Source of the DNA: Lactococcus petauri
GTDB taxonomy: Bacteria > Bacillota > Bacilli > Lactobacillales > Streptococcaceae
Assembly: GCF_002154895.1 (NCBI RefSeq)
Contig: NZ_MUIZ01000003.1
Span: 186,001-250,000, forward strand
Direction of reading: 5' to 3'
Length of the DNA stretch: 64,000 nucleotides
Shown: piece after piece, positions 35,733 to 45,322 of the stretch
Numbering within the stretch: position 1 is the first letter of the stretch
How the letters are laid out: each line of letters begins with the position of its first letter
Program-made: the position numbers and the translations under genes
Notes under the pieces: generated by a model
What the model was told of the DNA's origin: nothing
The model's input: only the letters and a program-made list of their open reading frames with translations
Database searches by the model: none

Positions 35733-37520
35733 TTAAAGTTTCCAAACAAGAAGTACTCCAATAAAGATAATAAATAATATAATCAACATTATTGGAATAA
35801 TGATACTTTTTATATTTATACCTAAATTACCTATATCAGAAGTAACAGATAAGGCATTAAACTCATTTGTACCGGCCATATAGCCAGGAATCTGTCCATT
35901 AAGCTTCATAGCTTGTTCTGTAGCAAAGCCGATTGAATCGGAATTTCTAGGTGACTGTAAGTTATTTTTATTATTATGTACTGTAAAATAATGAGGTTGA
36001 TCTACTTTACTATATCCCTCTGGTGCTTTAACTTGCATAACAAAATATTGTTTGCCTTGTCCCAAACCTCTTATACCTAAAAGTGATTGATTTCTAGACT
36101 GGATTGCTTGAAAATCTCTATCCCAATTTTGTGAATTAACAGCCATTGGTATCGCTTGATTATCATCTAAGTTATAAATATTGCCACCACTCAGTAGAAT
36201 ATAATCATCAAGATTAAGATGCGAAAGGTTGCTTTGTTCAACTTCCTTCCAGCCTTTATCAGAGGAAATATAATATTTATCAGCTTCTTTTTTACCCAAC
36301 ACATATTGAGCACCACTGATAAGTTTATTTTTTTCACCATCAATCATAACGAAGTTTATACCTGCAGAACTCAGAGGAGCAGATATTATACTTGCCGCAC
36401 CAACTCCTTCTCCTACTTGAACAGTAATTTGAAAACTTGAAGGTTGTTTAACATTTGAACCGTCTTGCATGTTAAAATTATGTAAATTCAACTGAGCAGT
36501 AAGTGGTAATGTATTAAACAAGAAGTTTACTTCTTCTGGTACATTTGGTGACACTGATAGTGTCCCTGTAATCGTAATATCTTCATCACTTCGAGGTAAT
36601 GTATAGTAATTTTCGTTAGTATAAGTACTCTTCAACTTCTCAGAAGTCATAGAAAATACTTGTTGTTGGAGCAGCTCATAATTATCACTAGTCACAGTTA
36701 GCCCTTGATAATAAGCCTCTGGTATCACTGAAGGTAATAAAGATTTTTTTTGCAGTGGAACTGAGGAGCTATCAATAACTACGTTTGGTGGAGTTTGGAT
36801 ACTAAATACTTGCTCGCTTTCCTTAAGCAAATCTTTTGAGATTGTTATTTTATAGCCAATCTTTTGATTGTTCTCTAAAATATAAGCTCCAGAGGCGTTC
36901 TGAGAATTTTCAGGTATCCCTGTAAACTCTAACGAGATACCGCTGCTAGTACCATCCAAATCAACAGATATATTTTGATTATTAGAAGCTAAGTCTACAA
37001 AACTAATAATCATAGCATTACTGATAACCGCAAGAAGTCCCCTTTCAGCTTGTGCAGAACCTTTTCCATTCTCATCAGTTATGAGGGATTTTATATCACT
37101 CATAGTTTTATGGGAGGAACCATTAAGAAATTGAAAAATATCAAAGTTAGACTGAAATAATATTTGTATTATTTTTTTTGCTTCTTCAGAAGAATGCGTT
37201 ATTCCCTGTCCCAATCTTAATCCATCGCCTAAGTTAATAAAATTTTCCTTATTGGTCAAAGATGTATTCCAAATAACACTTTTTTCTAGTTCATTAGGAA
37301 TATTCCCCTTCATTATATTTTCATAAGCTGTTTGAATATTTTCATATGCAATACTTGAAGATGCAGCTGGTTCTCCTTGCTGGGTGGCTGAGATATTGAA
37401 AGTTACCTCTCCATTATCTGCCTCTGTGGCATAAGTGCTCTTTACTGAATAAACGCTGATTAGCATTACAAACAAAAGAGAAAATACTTTGATGTAATTT
37501 TTATTTTTATAAAATGTCAT
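35733..37520 (-). CDS. Pilin-like surface membrane protein without an LPXTG motif
   Basis: 595 residues. Signal peptide (SLLFVMLISVYSVKSTYA). A long Asn/Ser-rich ectodomain follows; residues about 470-530 resemble an SpaA/Cna-B pilin domain (ITFV-like INFVMIDGEKNKLISGAQYV; then KQYFVMQVKAPEGYSKVDQPHYF, close to the APEGY signature). The end is one membrane span (IIPIMLIILFIIFIGVLLV) plus WKL. Where LPxTG would stand there is only VTSDIGNLGIN, so it is probably anchored by the membrane span. It is the last gene of the polysaccharide cluster. Function unknown; adhesion or a polymer-linked role is a guess. Confidence 0.75.
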   Translation of the reverse strand: MTFYKNKNYIKVFSLLFVMLISVYSVKSTYATEADNGEVTFNISATQQGEPAASSSIAYENIQTAYENIMKGNIPNELEKSVIWNTSLTNKENFINLGDGLRLGQGITHSSEEAKKIIQILFQSNFDIFQFLNGSSHKTMSDIKSLITDENGKGSAQAERGLLAVISNAMIISFVDLASNNQNISVDLDGTSSGISLEFTGIPENSQNASGAYILENNQKIGYKITISKDLLKESEQVFSIQTPPNVVIDSSSVPLQKKSLLPSVIPEAYYQGLTVTSDNYELLQQQVFSMTSEKLKSTYTNENYYTLPRSDEDITITGTLSVSPNVPEEVNFLFNTLPLTAQLNLHNFNMQDGSNVKQPSSFQITVQVGEGVGAASIISAPLSSAGINFVMIDGEKNKLISGAQYVLGKKEADKYYISSDKGWKEVEQSNLSHLNLDDYILLSGGNIYNLDDNQAIPMAVNSQNWDRDFQAIQSRNQSLLGIRGLGQGKQYFVMQVKAPEGYSKVDQPHYFTVHNNKNNLQSPRNSDSIGFATEQAMKLNGQIPGYMAGTNEFNALSVTSDIGNLGINIKSIIIPIMLIILFIIFIGVLLVWKL

Positions 37521-37524
37521 CTGT

Positions 37525-38898
37525 TTATCCTCTCATATCAATAAATAATCCATGCATGTTTGACAACGTATTGGTAACAATCAGTGTATTTGAAATAATA
37601 ACAATAATTATCATAAGAACAACCACTATTCTCTTCGGCTTTATTTTTAATTTAAATGCCTCATTTCCCATAAAAAGAGAAAGAAGTAATAGTACAGGAG
37701 TAAAGTACCTCCCTTGTACACCATAAATTTGGCCTGATATCGCATTATTGTAAGAAATAAAAGCCATATATACAACTAAAATAGAAATGCCAAACACTCC
37801 CAATGCTCCAAATGAAATCACTTTTGATTTCACATACTTATCTTCAACTAATAGAATACATATTAATAAAGCGAACCAAACCCCTGCTATCCAAAAAGGT
37901 ATACCATTTGTCATTCTGTTAGTCTGGGCTAAGAGTGTTTGGCTAACTTGACTCGATGTCGGAGTACTAAGAATACCAAATGATGCCCAAAGTCTTGAAA
38001 CAACATAGCGCACACCTCCATTACTATGTGTCCAATAATAGAAAGCACCACTTCCAACTATTAAAGTCAGAAAAGAAACAACTGCTATCACTCTATATTT
38101 ACTCTTCTGACGCACAGCATCATCTCCATAATAATTAGAGATTAAATAATTAACAAGGATAATGGCTGGCATGGCAAACAACAAAAGAAAATTTGTTTTA
38201 AACCACAAAACGCTGGTCACACCTAAAACTGCAAGTATTGGTAGCTCTTTCCTCAATACTAACTTAGATCTAAGTGACATATTTATCATATAAGCTATGA
38301 GAAATGCAACCCAAACAAAATTAATAGCATCATAAGACAAGCTAGCAAAAGAAATAATTGCTACCGGACTCAACATTACACAAGCAAAAAGAAGTTTACC
38401 TTTTTTTACCCATTTAATAATGAAAAACATCATCGTAGCACATACTATAAGATTAAATAAGCGAGCAACAACTGTCATTACTCCAAGAGAGGGATAAATA
38501 TGATACCCTACCCAAACCCCCAATGCAGGAATAATGTGTCCCATATAATCATAGTTAAATTTACTACTAAGAGCATTTATTTTTCGAGGAACATCCTCTT
38601 GTGGAATAATTTGAACTTTTTGCAAATAGAATTGTTGAAAGTGAGTCCCGTTCTGATAAAATTGCTTTTGATTATCCATACCTGATCCCACAACATATTC
38701 ACCATAATTGGAAAGGTTTACAGGAAGATCAACCATAGCACTCGAAGCTGCAAAATGATATTGTCCATCTTGCTCATGAAAAATAGGCATAGCTATCGAA
38801 AAAATAATACCAAACAACAATGCCAGCACGATATAAATTTTATGAACAGGCAAATTTTGTTTCGATAACTTCCTTAAATTTTTAGATACATATTCCAT
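37525..38898 (-). CDS. DUF2142 polytopic membrane protein (GT-C-like)
   Basis: 457 residues, about eleven membrane spans. The early extracellular loop IPHEQDGQYHF-like (PIFHEQDGQYHFAASSAMV) fits the acidic loop of GT-C enzymes. A related protein lies at 51246-52580. Likely a lipid-linked-sugar-dependent transferase decorating exported polysaccharide, or a Wzy-like polymerase; the cluster has no other clear polymerase. Its stop is 5 bases before the pilin-like gene start. Confidence 0.75.
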   Translation of the reverse strand: MEYVSKNLRKLSKQNLPVHKIYIVLALLFGIIFSIAMPIFHEQDGQYHFAASSAMVDLPVNLSNYGEYVVGSGMDNQKQFYQNGTHFQQFYLQKVQIIPQEDVPRKINALSSKFNYDYMGHIIPALGVWVGYHIYPSLGVMTVVARLFNLIVCATMMFFIIKWVKKGKLLFACVMLSPVAIISFASLSYDAINFVWVAFLIAYMINMSLRSKLVLRKELPILAVLGVTSVLWFKTNFLLLFAMPAIILVNYLISNYYGDDAVRQKSKYRVIAVVSFLTLIVGSGAFYYWTHSNGGVRYVVSRLWASFGILSTPTSSQVSQTLLAQTNRMTNGIPFWIAGVWFALLICILLVEDKYVKSKVISFGALGVFGISILVVYMAFISYNNAISGQIYGVQGRYFTPVLLLLSLFMGNEAFKLKIKPKRIVVVLMIIIVIISNTLIVTNTLSNMHGLFIDMRG

Positions 38899-38958
38899 CT
38901 ATACTTTTCATCCTATATCTATTTAGTGATTTACTTCAGTAATACTAATTTTAAATTT

Positions 38959-40386
38959 CTAATTTTTCTTTCTTAGACGAATGATACTCTTGATGTCAGC
39001 AATAATTGGAGCTTTTAGTAGCCACACAATTAGAGCATACATACTTGTTCCGAGCACCGTTTGAATAATATAGTTTATCACACTTACATTCATCAACTGG
39101 CCTAAATTAAATACAACAAAAAAGGTCGCTAAGCCTGCAAGAAGATACTTCCAAAAGCCATGCAGTATTTCCCTCAAAGAAAAAACATCGCGTATTGACC
39201 ATAACTGATAGAGAACCACAGCTAATTCAGTTAACACGGTTGTTATTACTGCGCCCATCACTCCAAAAAGAGGAATCATAATAAAATTAAAAATAACGTT
39301 AACCACTAGGCCAATAGAAACAGATACCGTGTATTCTTTTGTTCGATTTGAAGCTAATAAATATTGATTACCAGCAACTACAGCTATCCCGACAAAGAGG
39401 ATCATTATACTTTGAACAAACATCAAAGAGCCCACTTCTTCAAAATCTTTCCCAAAGAAAAATACCGCAAATGTTTGTGAAACCCCCATAATCCCTGCCA
39501 TGATTAAAATAGATAATGTTGCACTTAAATTAAAGGACTTTAAAGTTAAACTTTTAATCTCAGAATGTCTTTTTTCCGAAAAAAGACTCGATAAGCGGGG
39601 CAAGAAAGCCGAAGCAAAGCTAGAAACTAAAGTAAAAGCTGTACGAATAATCATATCCGACTGACTATAATAGCCAGCACTCACAACACCATCCATAATT
39701 CCTAGCATTGTTTTATTTAAGGACAGATAAATCGTCATCGTTATTTGTGGTAAAAAGAGTAGTAGGGTAGGTTTTAAGTGCCTTAGGATATTAAGTTCTC
39801 TAAATTTTACAGGAACAAATTCTTTTTTTAAAAACGGCCAAACAGTAAGATTACCTAACAGGGGAGCTAACATGGTTAAGAGAATATATATCCATAAATC
39901 ATCTGCTGTTTTAACTAGTACAAATGTTAAGATAAGGAGGAGTAAACGAGCAATCGTATTTCTTACAACTAGTATCCGAAAATTCTCTACACCCATGAAA
40001 TACCAAGAAATATCTAATGCTGAACCTAATAATGCAAGACCTTGAAGCATGAAATAAATCTTCAAGTCTCCTTGATACATTGAAAAAATCAAATAAGGTA
40101 TAGAAGCAATGAATATGGCTATAAACTTTAAAATAACCAATTCATAAAAGACCTTACTTTTTTCTTCAATATTTCTTTGATTATAGGCAATCTCTCGATT
40201 CCCATACAACTGAATACCTAACCCGCCCGCTAACACGAAATACATCACAATAGAGTAAGTATAAGCATTTATCCCTATCCCTGTGGCTCCAAGAACCCTA
40301 GAAACATAAGGAGTTGTAATCAGGGGGACAATTATGCTTAACATTTGATAGACTGTACTATACAGCATATTCTTAACAAATTTCAT
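38959..40386 (-). CDS. Wzx-type polysaccharide flippase
   Basis: 475 residues with about fourteen spans. MKFVKNMLYSTVYQMLSIIVPLITTPYVSRVLG is the start typical of MOP-family oligosaccharide flippases. It would move an undecaprenyl-diphosphate-linked repeat across the membrane. With RgpC/D this gives the cluster two export routes: ABC for rhamnan, Wzx for a second glycan. Confidence 0.9.
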   Translation of the reverse strand: MKFVKNMLYSTVYQMLSIIVPLITTPYVSRVLGATGIGINAYTYSIVMYFVLAGGLGIQLYGNREIAYNQRNIEEKSKVFYELVILKFIAIFIASIPYLIFSMYQGDLKIYFMLQGLALLGSALDISWYFMGVENFRILVVRNTIARLLLLILTFVLVKTADDLWIYILLTMLAPLLGNLTVWPFLKKEFVPVKFRELNILRHLKPTLLLFLPQITMTIYLSLNKTMLGIMDGVVSAGYYSQSDMIIRTAFTLVSSFASAFLPRLSSLFSEKRHSEIKSLTLKSFNLSATLSILIMAGIMGVSQTFAVFFFGKDFEEVGSLMFVQSIMILFVGIAVVAGNQYLLASNRTKEYTVSVSIGLVVNVIFNFIMIPLFGVMGAVITTVLTELAVVLYQLWSIRDVFSLREILHGFWKYLLAGLATFFVVFNLGQLMNVSVINYIIQTVLGTSMYALIVWLLKAPIIADIKSIIRLRKKN

Positions 40387-40445
40387 CTCTTTATTAGTTG
40401 AAAATGTTTATAAAAAACACTACAACGTACCATCCTATCTAATAT

Positions 40446-41453
40446 TTATTTCTCAAAACCACTCTTATTAGGTAACTTATTTGTAAAAGCAGTATTCATT
40501 TTGTTTACAATATCATCAAAATCTTCTTCAGCTACAAAATCTCCGTCTTCTAGACAAAGTACTTTATATTTTGATTTAAATAATTTTTCAAAATCAACAT
40601 CTTTTCCTAAATTAACTAGGCTCCCAAATTTAAAAGAATTCATTGGTTCGAATTGATTTGTTGCACGTGCATAATCTGCAATCGCCCAGTTAGAAATTCC
40701 TCTCACATCTTGTGAATTTCTAAATTTCCCCTTACTCACAAAATCAAAGTATTCTGGCAATGCCTCTCTAAATTCACGATATATCGTTTTTGTCAGTGGA
40801 AGAGTAAGATGGTCCGCTCTAAAACCTAGAAATTTTCCGTAAAATTTTAAAATTGGTAACAAATACAGATTTGATAATGCAGCAAATAGCCCATTCTTCA
40901 ATGAAAACATCTTAGGATTTATCAACCATTTTGTATCAGCAACCTTATTTACAGCTAAAATATTATTGGCAAACAGCGCCAGAGTTGGCATAAAAGGAGC
41001 ATGCATAATTTGTAATTTTGGAAGACCATTTTCAAAAAAATCAGTAGGTTGAGTTGGTGCATTCAAAAACATATCATCGTTAAAATTAACAAATTGCTCC
41101 GCAAGACCTGGAATTCTATCAAAATTCAACTCAATTGGATTTGTATTAAAAGTTGGGAGGTATTCTTCTGGTATAAAATCTCGGTGATTAACAATATTAA
41201 TTTTGGGATTTTCTGTATTCAACCATTCTGGAATATGTCCCCAAGTCACAATATGAATCTTATTCACCCAAGGAGCGAATTTCTCAATAGAGCGTAAAAG
41301 AAAGTGAAAGTTGTCCATATTTCTATACCTGCTATCGCCATTTTCTTGTGTTACAACTCCTTGAATTTTTTCACGATAATAATTTCTCTCTTTTATCCAT
41401 TCTGGATCTGCTCCATCTAAATAAGTAATCACAAAATCTATCTTATCAGCCAT
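40446..41453 (-). CDS. Stealth-family sugar-phosphate transferase
   Basis: 335 residues from the ATG at 41453 (MADKIDFVITYLDGADPEW); GGAG lies 6 bases upstream, and a TTG two codons earlier is less likely. CR1 (IDFVITYLDGADPEW), CR2 (RYRNMDNFHFLLRSIEKFAPWV, then VTWGHIPEWLN) and the FVNFNDDMFL region match Stealth proteins, which transfer hexose-1-phosphate or GlcNAc-1-phosphate to build phosphodiester-linked chains. A phosphate-containing side chain like the L. lactis pellicle is therefore likely. Confidence 0.9.
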   Translation of the reverse strand: MADKIDFVITYLDGADPEWIKERNYYREKIQGVVTQENGDSRYRNMDNFHFLLRSIEKFAPWVNKIHIVTWGHIPEWLNTENPKINIVNHRDFIPEEYLPTFNTNPIELNFDRIPGLAEQFVNFNDDMFLNAPTQPTDFFENGLPKLQIMHAPFMPTLALFANNILAVNKVADTKWLINPKMFSLKNGLFAALSNLYLLPILKFYGKFLGFRADHLTLPLTKTIYREFREALPEYFDFVSKGKFRNSQDVRGISNWAIADYARATNQFEPMNSFKFGSLVNLGKDVDFEKLFKSKYKVLCLEDGDFVAEEDFDDIVNKMNTAFTNKLPNKSGFEK

Positions 41454-41514
41454 CTTCAACTCCTATTACTCTCTTAACTATTTTTCTAACTTAATCTTCT
41501 GCCATACTCTCTGT

Positions 41515-41543
41515 ATATTAACTTTAAAAATTCAGAAAATCAA
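41515..41543 (-). promoter_or_regulatory. Internal promoter before the Stealth gene
   Basis: Minus-strand TTGATT (41538-41543), 17-base spacer, TAATAT (41515-41520), in a 200-base AT-rich spacer. It could drive Stealth-Wzx-DUF2142-pilin-like genes separately. Confidence 0.6.
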
Positions 41544-41653
41544 TTATGAAACATATCTACTTATTTATTCATCATAAGGTGTTCTCTTACAATTTCACTT
41601 AAACTTCTATATTCTATTTAAACGAAAACATGACCTTTTCCGAACACATTTAA

Positions 41654-42784
41654 CTATTGAAGAATTTCTTCCCAAATAGATATAATCTTTTCTACACTAA
41701 ACATATCTGATCTTTCCTTCGAAAGTTTCCCATACTTGGTTTTTAAATCTGGTGAATTTTGAAATTGTTTCAACTTAACTACAAACTCTGCAACGTCTCC
41801 TTGCTTCACCAAAACTCCATACTCACCTTTATTCAAAACTTCAGCTGAACCTGAATTTTTCATGGCTATAACTGGTAAGCCAAAACTCATTGCCTCAGCA
41901 AAAACCAGTGGGAATCCTTCAAAGCGGCTTGTACTAATAAATATGGAACTATCTTGAAAATGTTTTTTTAAATCATTTCCACTTTTAGCACCATGCCATT
42001 GAATTTTTTTATTTAGCTTTCTCTTTTTTATTTCATAAGCAAAGCGTTTTTCTTCAAAAAACAGACCTTTCCCTGCAACTTGAATGCTCCAATTATCATC
42101 CAGTTCTTCAGCAATATCTAGCAAATAGTCCAAACCTTTAGTATGATAATCAATCCTTCCCACAAAACTAATTTTATTACTTTTTAAATTAGCTTTCTCT
42201 GTATGAGATTCAATTGTTAATGGATTATGCATTACCCTTACTTTTTCAAGGCCCATACCATTTAAAGTTAATCTATCTTCCTCAGTTAAGACACATATCA
42301 AATCAGAATACTTATAACTATTCACTAATCTACTATAACTTTTCCCATACAAAAAAGTTTTATACATTGTAACATTGAAATGTAACCACGAAATCAATTT
42401 AACATCTGGTAGTTGCTCTTTTAATTCTTGCGCTACTACAGCCCACTGTTCAACTAAAACCACCGTTTCTATATTATTTTCTTTAACATAGTCCACCAAA
42501 TCCTTAATCATACTAGGATTTGGTATGACTGTCATATCAACAGACTGCCTCAAAATATATTTTTGAATACCAGTTTTAATAAGTATGCTTCGAAATTGGC
42601 TGTGAGTCATGGCATTTTTTGCAAAAATAATTTCTGGTTCTACATGAAAATAGCTTTCAACTTTTCTCATAGAAAAAAAAGTAATATCGAATTTTTTTCT
42701 ATTCAAATTATTAGCAATTACGCTTTGTACTCGCATAGAGCCACCCATGCGTAAATCTCCAACAGCAAAAGTTATTTTCTTCAT
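41654..42784 (-). CDS. GT4-family glycosyltransferase
   Basis: 376 residues, GT-B fold. Start KITFAVGDLRMGGSMRV, then KISFVGRIDYHTKGLDYLLD and the C-terminal donor motif FEGFPLVFAEAMSFGLPVI (EX7E). Cytoplasmic; donor and acceptor unknown. It directly follows the GT2 gene at 42787 and forms part of the side-chain module. Confidence 0.9.
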   Translation of the reverse strand: MKKITFAVGDLRMGGSMRVQSVIANNLNRKKFDITFFSMRKVESYFHVEPEIIFAKNAMTHSQFRSILIKTGIQKYILRQSVDMTVIPNPSMIKDLVDYVKENNIETVVLVEQWAVVAQELKEQLPDVKLISWLHFNVTMYKTFLYGKSYSRLVNSYKYSDLICVLTEEDRLTLNGMGLEKVRVMHNPLTIESHTEKANLKSNKISFVGRIDYHTKGLDYLLDIAEELDDNWSIQVAGKGLFFEEKRFAYEIKKRKLNKKIQWHGAKSGNDLKKHFQDSSIFISTSRFEGFPLVFAEAMSFGLPVIAMKNSGSAEVLNKGEYGVLVKQGDVAEFVVKLKQFQNSPDLKTKYGKLSKERSDMFSVEKIISIWEEILQ

Positions 42785-42786
42785 TT

Positions 42787-43584
42787 CTAAATATTTCCTT
42801 TTTGATTATTCACATAAATTTTCATAAGAAGCTGAGTCATATTCTCACCCCAGTATCGACGAAACATATCATACTCTTCTTTTTCTCTATTTTTGTCAAT
42901 AGTATTTGCACTTGTTTCTGAATCACTGTGAATACGATGAGCCATTAACCTTTCTGGCAAATATTTGATATAACCTGGTCGACGCATAATTCGCTCCCAA
43001 GCATCCCAATCTAAAGCCATTCGAAGTTCTTCATTGAACTTAAAATCACTCAGACGTTCCATATTATAGGAGACAGCAGGACAGCAAATAAAGTTGCCAA
43101 AAGAATAAACTCTACGTTGATATGACTTATTCTTAAATAGAGAAAGTAGACGTAGGCCAAAAGTTTTAATTTTTAAATTAATATTTCGCTTTCTGAGATT
43201 ATCATTTTCATCAGTCTCATAGTAATCAGAGAAAACAATATTTAAATCTTCTTGTTTTTGGAAAGCTTGAATAATCTTGGTTCCATACTCCGGCTCATAA
43301 GTATCATCTTGGTGAGCGATGGTCGCATATTTTGTCTGTACAAAAGATAAGGCACCATTCCAATCGGCACCAATACTTCCACCTGTTCCTACAAAATATT
43401 CAATACTATAATTTTCAGCCGTCTTAATCATTAAACTCGTGGGAGTTGAGGTGTAGAGAATAATTTTTGATTTTTGTTCTCTCACCGAAGACTGTGATAA
43501 TAATGACTTAATACATTTCTCTAAGTATGGTGAATCTTGATATGCACAAATAACAAAAGTATGTGCAAATTGTGTGTTTGGCAT
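42787..43584 (-). CDS. GT2-family glycosyltransferase
   Basis: 265 residues, GT-A fold: HTFVICAYQDSPYLEKCIKS, a DxD-like YATIAHQDDTYEPEY, and a later ALDWDAWERIMRR with the aromatic/acidic acceptor region. First gene of the second transcription unit, with a promoter at 43654-43682. The Shine-Dalgarno AGG is 11 bases away, rather far. Confidence 0.88.
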   Translation of the reverse strand: MPNTQFAHTFVICAYQDSPYLEKCIKSLLSQSSVREQKSKIILYTSTPTSLMIKTAENYSIEYFVGTGGSIGADWNGALSFVQTKYATIAHQDDTYEPEYGTKIIQAFQKQEDLNIVFSDYYETDENDNLRKRNINLKIKTFGLRLLSLFKNKSYQRRVYSFGNFICCPAVSYNMERLSDFKFNEELRMALDWDAWERIMRRPGYIKYLPERLMAHRIHSDSETSANTIDKNREKEEYDMFRRYWGENMTQLLMKIYVNNQKGNI

Positions 43585-43653
43585 AAAAAATAGGCCTAAC
43601 CTTTCCTTTTATTGTTAAAAAAACAAATTTTCTGATGTATAAAAATATTCATA

Positions 43654-43682
43654 ATTTAAGTACTTAATCACGTCTCTTTCAA
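43654..43682 (-). promoter_or_regulatory. Candidate promoter of the distal polysaccharide unit
   Basis: Minus-strand TTGAAA (43677-43682), 17-base spacer, TTAAAT (43654-43659), about 70 bases before the GT2 start. Confidence 0.5.
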
Positions 43683-43982
43683 TCACAAAAACCCAAAATT
43701 TAACTTACATATATTTTTATCGTAAAATTAGAACCATTTAATACTTCGAAATACCTAAGTAATGAATTTGCCAACTATCATTAAAACTAAAAATTATAGA
43801 ATCGGAATGCTCAATATACAGGTAATATACTATCTACCTAAATAAGAAAAAACTTCAAATAGTATAATATATATGAACATTTCTTAAACTTCTTCATCTT
43901 TCTACTTTTTTCTTGATTTATTAAATAATTATAGTTCCAAAAAGATAATAGATATTATTAATATCTATTAAGAATTTGAGCA

Positions 43983-44023
43983 AAAAAGATTTTAAACTAC
44001 TAGGGTGTCTCCGATTTAAAATC
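43983..44023 (-). terminator. Terminator after the epimerase gene
   Basis: Perfect 9-bp stem GATTTTAAA/TTTAAAATC (43988-43996 with 44015-44023), an 18-base loop, then TTTTTTG on the minus strand. It ends the rmlA-to-epimerase transcript. Confidence 0.75.
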
Positions 44024-44028
44024 ACTTT

Positions 44029-44973
44029 TTAATTATGAAATTCATAATCTAAGTACTTCTTCATGCCACTTTCGAGATTATATTTTGGACTGTATCCTAT
44101 TTTTTTTAACTTTTGAATACTACTAATCGAAAGCTTGATATCACCTTCTCTGGGCTCTACATACTCCACATCTAATTTTTTGTTTAAATTTCTTTGAGCC
44201 AAGAGAATTAAATCATTCAGAGTAGTTTTTGTCCCAGTTCCAACATTATAAACTTCTCCTAAAGACTTATCTGATGTCGCAATCAGAATCAGCGCTTGAA
44301 GAACATCATCAATATAAACAAAGTCGCGCGCCTGCTTACCGTCACCAAAAATTGTCAAGGGAGCTCTTCTTTTTAAACGATCAACTAAAATCGAAATAAA
44401 GCCCGAATAAGGGGAACTAGGATTTTGGTTTGGGCCATAAACATTAAAAAATCGTGTCGCACTGACTGGAATTTTATATAAATTATTATAAACCATCGCC
44501 ATTTTCTCTGAAGCAAACTTATCCACTGCATAAGGTGTTAAAGGGCGAATCACACTTTCTTCTTGTTTAGGTAGAGTTGGTTCATCCCCATATACCGCAG
44601 CACTTGAAGAAAAAATTAGACGTTTCAATGACTTTTTATTTCTTCGAAGGATTTCTAAAATCGTCATCGTACTATCAAAGTTAACTTGATGAGTTTCATA
44701 GGGACGAGCGACAGAATCTGCTACAGATGCTACTGCTGCTAAATGGAAAATATAATCAAAATCATTTTCTCCAAGAACGTTTTCAAGCAAAGATTTATCC
44801 GTTACAGATCCCTCGATTTTTGTTAAATTAATCGAATTATCTAGGTTAGAGAAACTTCCCATCGAGAGATCATCAATGACCATAACTTTGTTATTGGGAA
44901 TAAGCTTATTTGCTAGAGAGGAACCAATAAAACCTGCTCCTCCCGTTATTAAGATATTATTGTTTTGAATCAT
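44029..44973 (-). CDS. NAD-dependent nucleotide-sugar epimerase
   Basis: 314 residues of the GalE/WbpP-like extended SDR family: [35 protein letters not shown], the catalytic Y-x3-K in YAVDKFASEK, RFFNVYGPNQNPSSPYSG. It probably makes a UDP-galactose-type sugar for the polysaccharide; substrate (Glc or GlcNAc series) is open. Overlaps the DUF2304 gene by 17 bases. Confidence 0.9.
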   Translation of the reverse strand: MIQNNNILITGGAGFIGSSLANKLIPNNKVMVIDDLSMGSFSNLDNSINLTKIEGSVTDKSLLENVLGENDFDYIFHLAAVASVADSVARPYETHQVNFDSTMTILEILRRNKKSLKRLIFSSSAAVYGDEPTLPKQEESVIRPLTPYAVDKFASEKMAMVYNNLYKIPVSATRFFNVYGPNQNPSSPYSGFISILVDRLKRRAPLTIFGDGKQARDFVYIDDVLQALILIATSDKSLGEVYNVGTGTKTTLNDLILLAQRNLNKKLDVEYVEPREGDIKLSISSIQKLKKIGYSPKYNLESGMKKYLDYEFHN

Positions 44974-45322
44974 TCTTATTTTCTACTTCTTCCACTTTCT
45001 TCTTCAGTAACGACGTTTCTTGAACTAAATTTTTAATCTGCTTTTCCGCGGAGATAAGTGACATTTGATACTTCAAAGATATAAAAAGCAACAAACTCAC
45101 TAATATAAATAAAGCCAAAGATGTTAAAGTCTGTATCCCCATAAAATGGGCAATACTACTTCCTAATTCAGGGAAAAGCGCACCAAATAAAATAATTATT
45201 GCAAGTATGAACCATTTGAGCATATGGCGTATCTCAGCTTTATCTTTTTTTATAAGTTGAATAACATAAATAAAAAAGATAATTGAGAAAATAATTGCTA
45301 AAACACGTAATTGAATGGGCAT
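44957..45322 (-). CDS. DUF2304 small membrane protein (WpsB-like)
   Basis: 121 residues, three hydrophobic segments and a charged coiled C-terminal tail (KQIKNLVQETSLLKKKVEEV). DUF2304 proteins occur next to DPM1-like transferases and are thought to flip or hold undecaprenyl-phosphate-sugar. The start abuts the transferase stop at 45322, a tight pair as in lactococcal wpsA-wpsB. Confidence 0.82.
   Translation of the reverse strand: MPIQLRVLAIIFSIIFFIYVIQLIKKDKAEIRHMLKWFILAIIILFGALFPELGSSIAHFMGIQTLTSLALFILVSLLLFISLKYQMSLISAEKQIKNLVQETSLLKKKVEEVENKNDSKQ

Larger units (their letters stand above)
43585..44028. other. 444-base AT-rich intergenic region
   Basis: No credible gene on either strand. 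From right to left it holds the terminator of the upstream unit (43983-44023), an inverted repeat TAATAGATAT/ATATCTATTA with a 5-base loop (43946-43970), about 250 bases of featureless AT-rich DNA, and the promoter of the GT2 gene. It marks the boundary between the conserved rhamnan genes and the variable distal genes. Confidence 0.7.

Noticed and set aside
36930-37520. LPxTG protein call for the pilin-like gene
   Set aside because: No LPxTG or close variant occurs before the C-terminal span.
43585-44028. Small genes or an IS remnant in the 444-base spacer
   Set aside because: No terminal repeats, no transposase fragment and no frame with a ribosome site.
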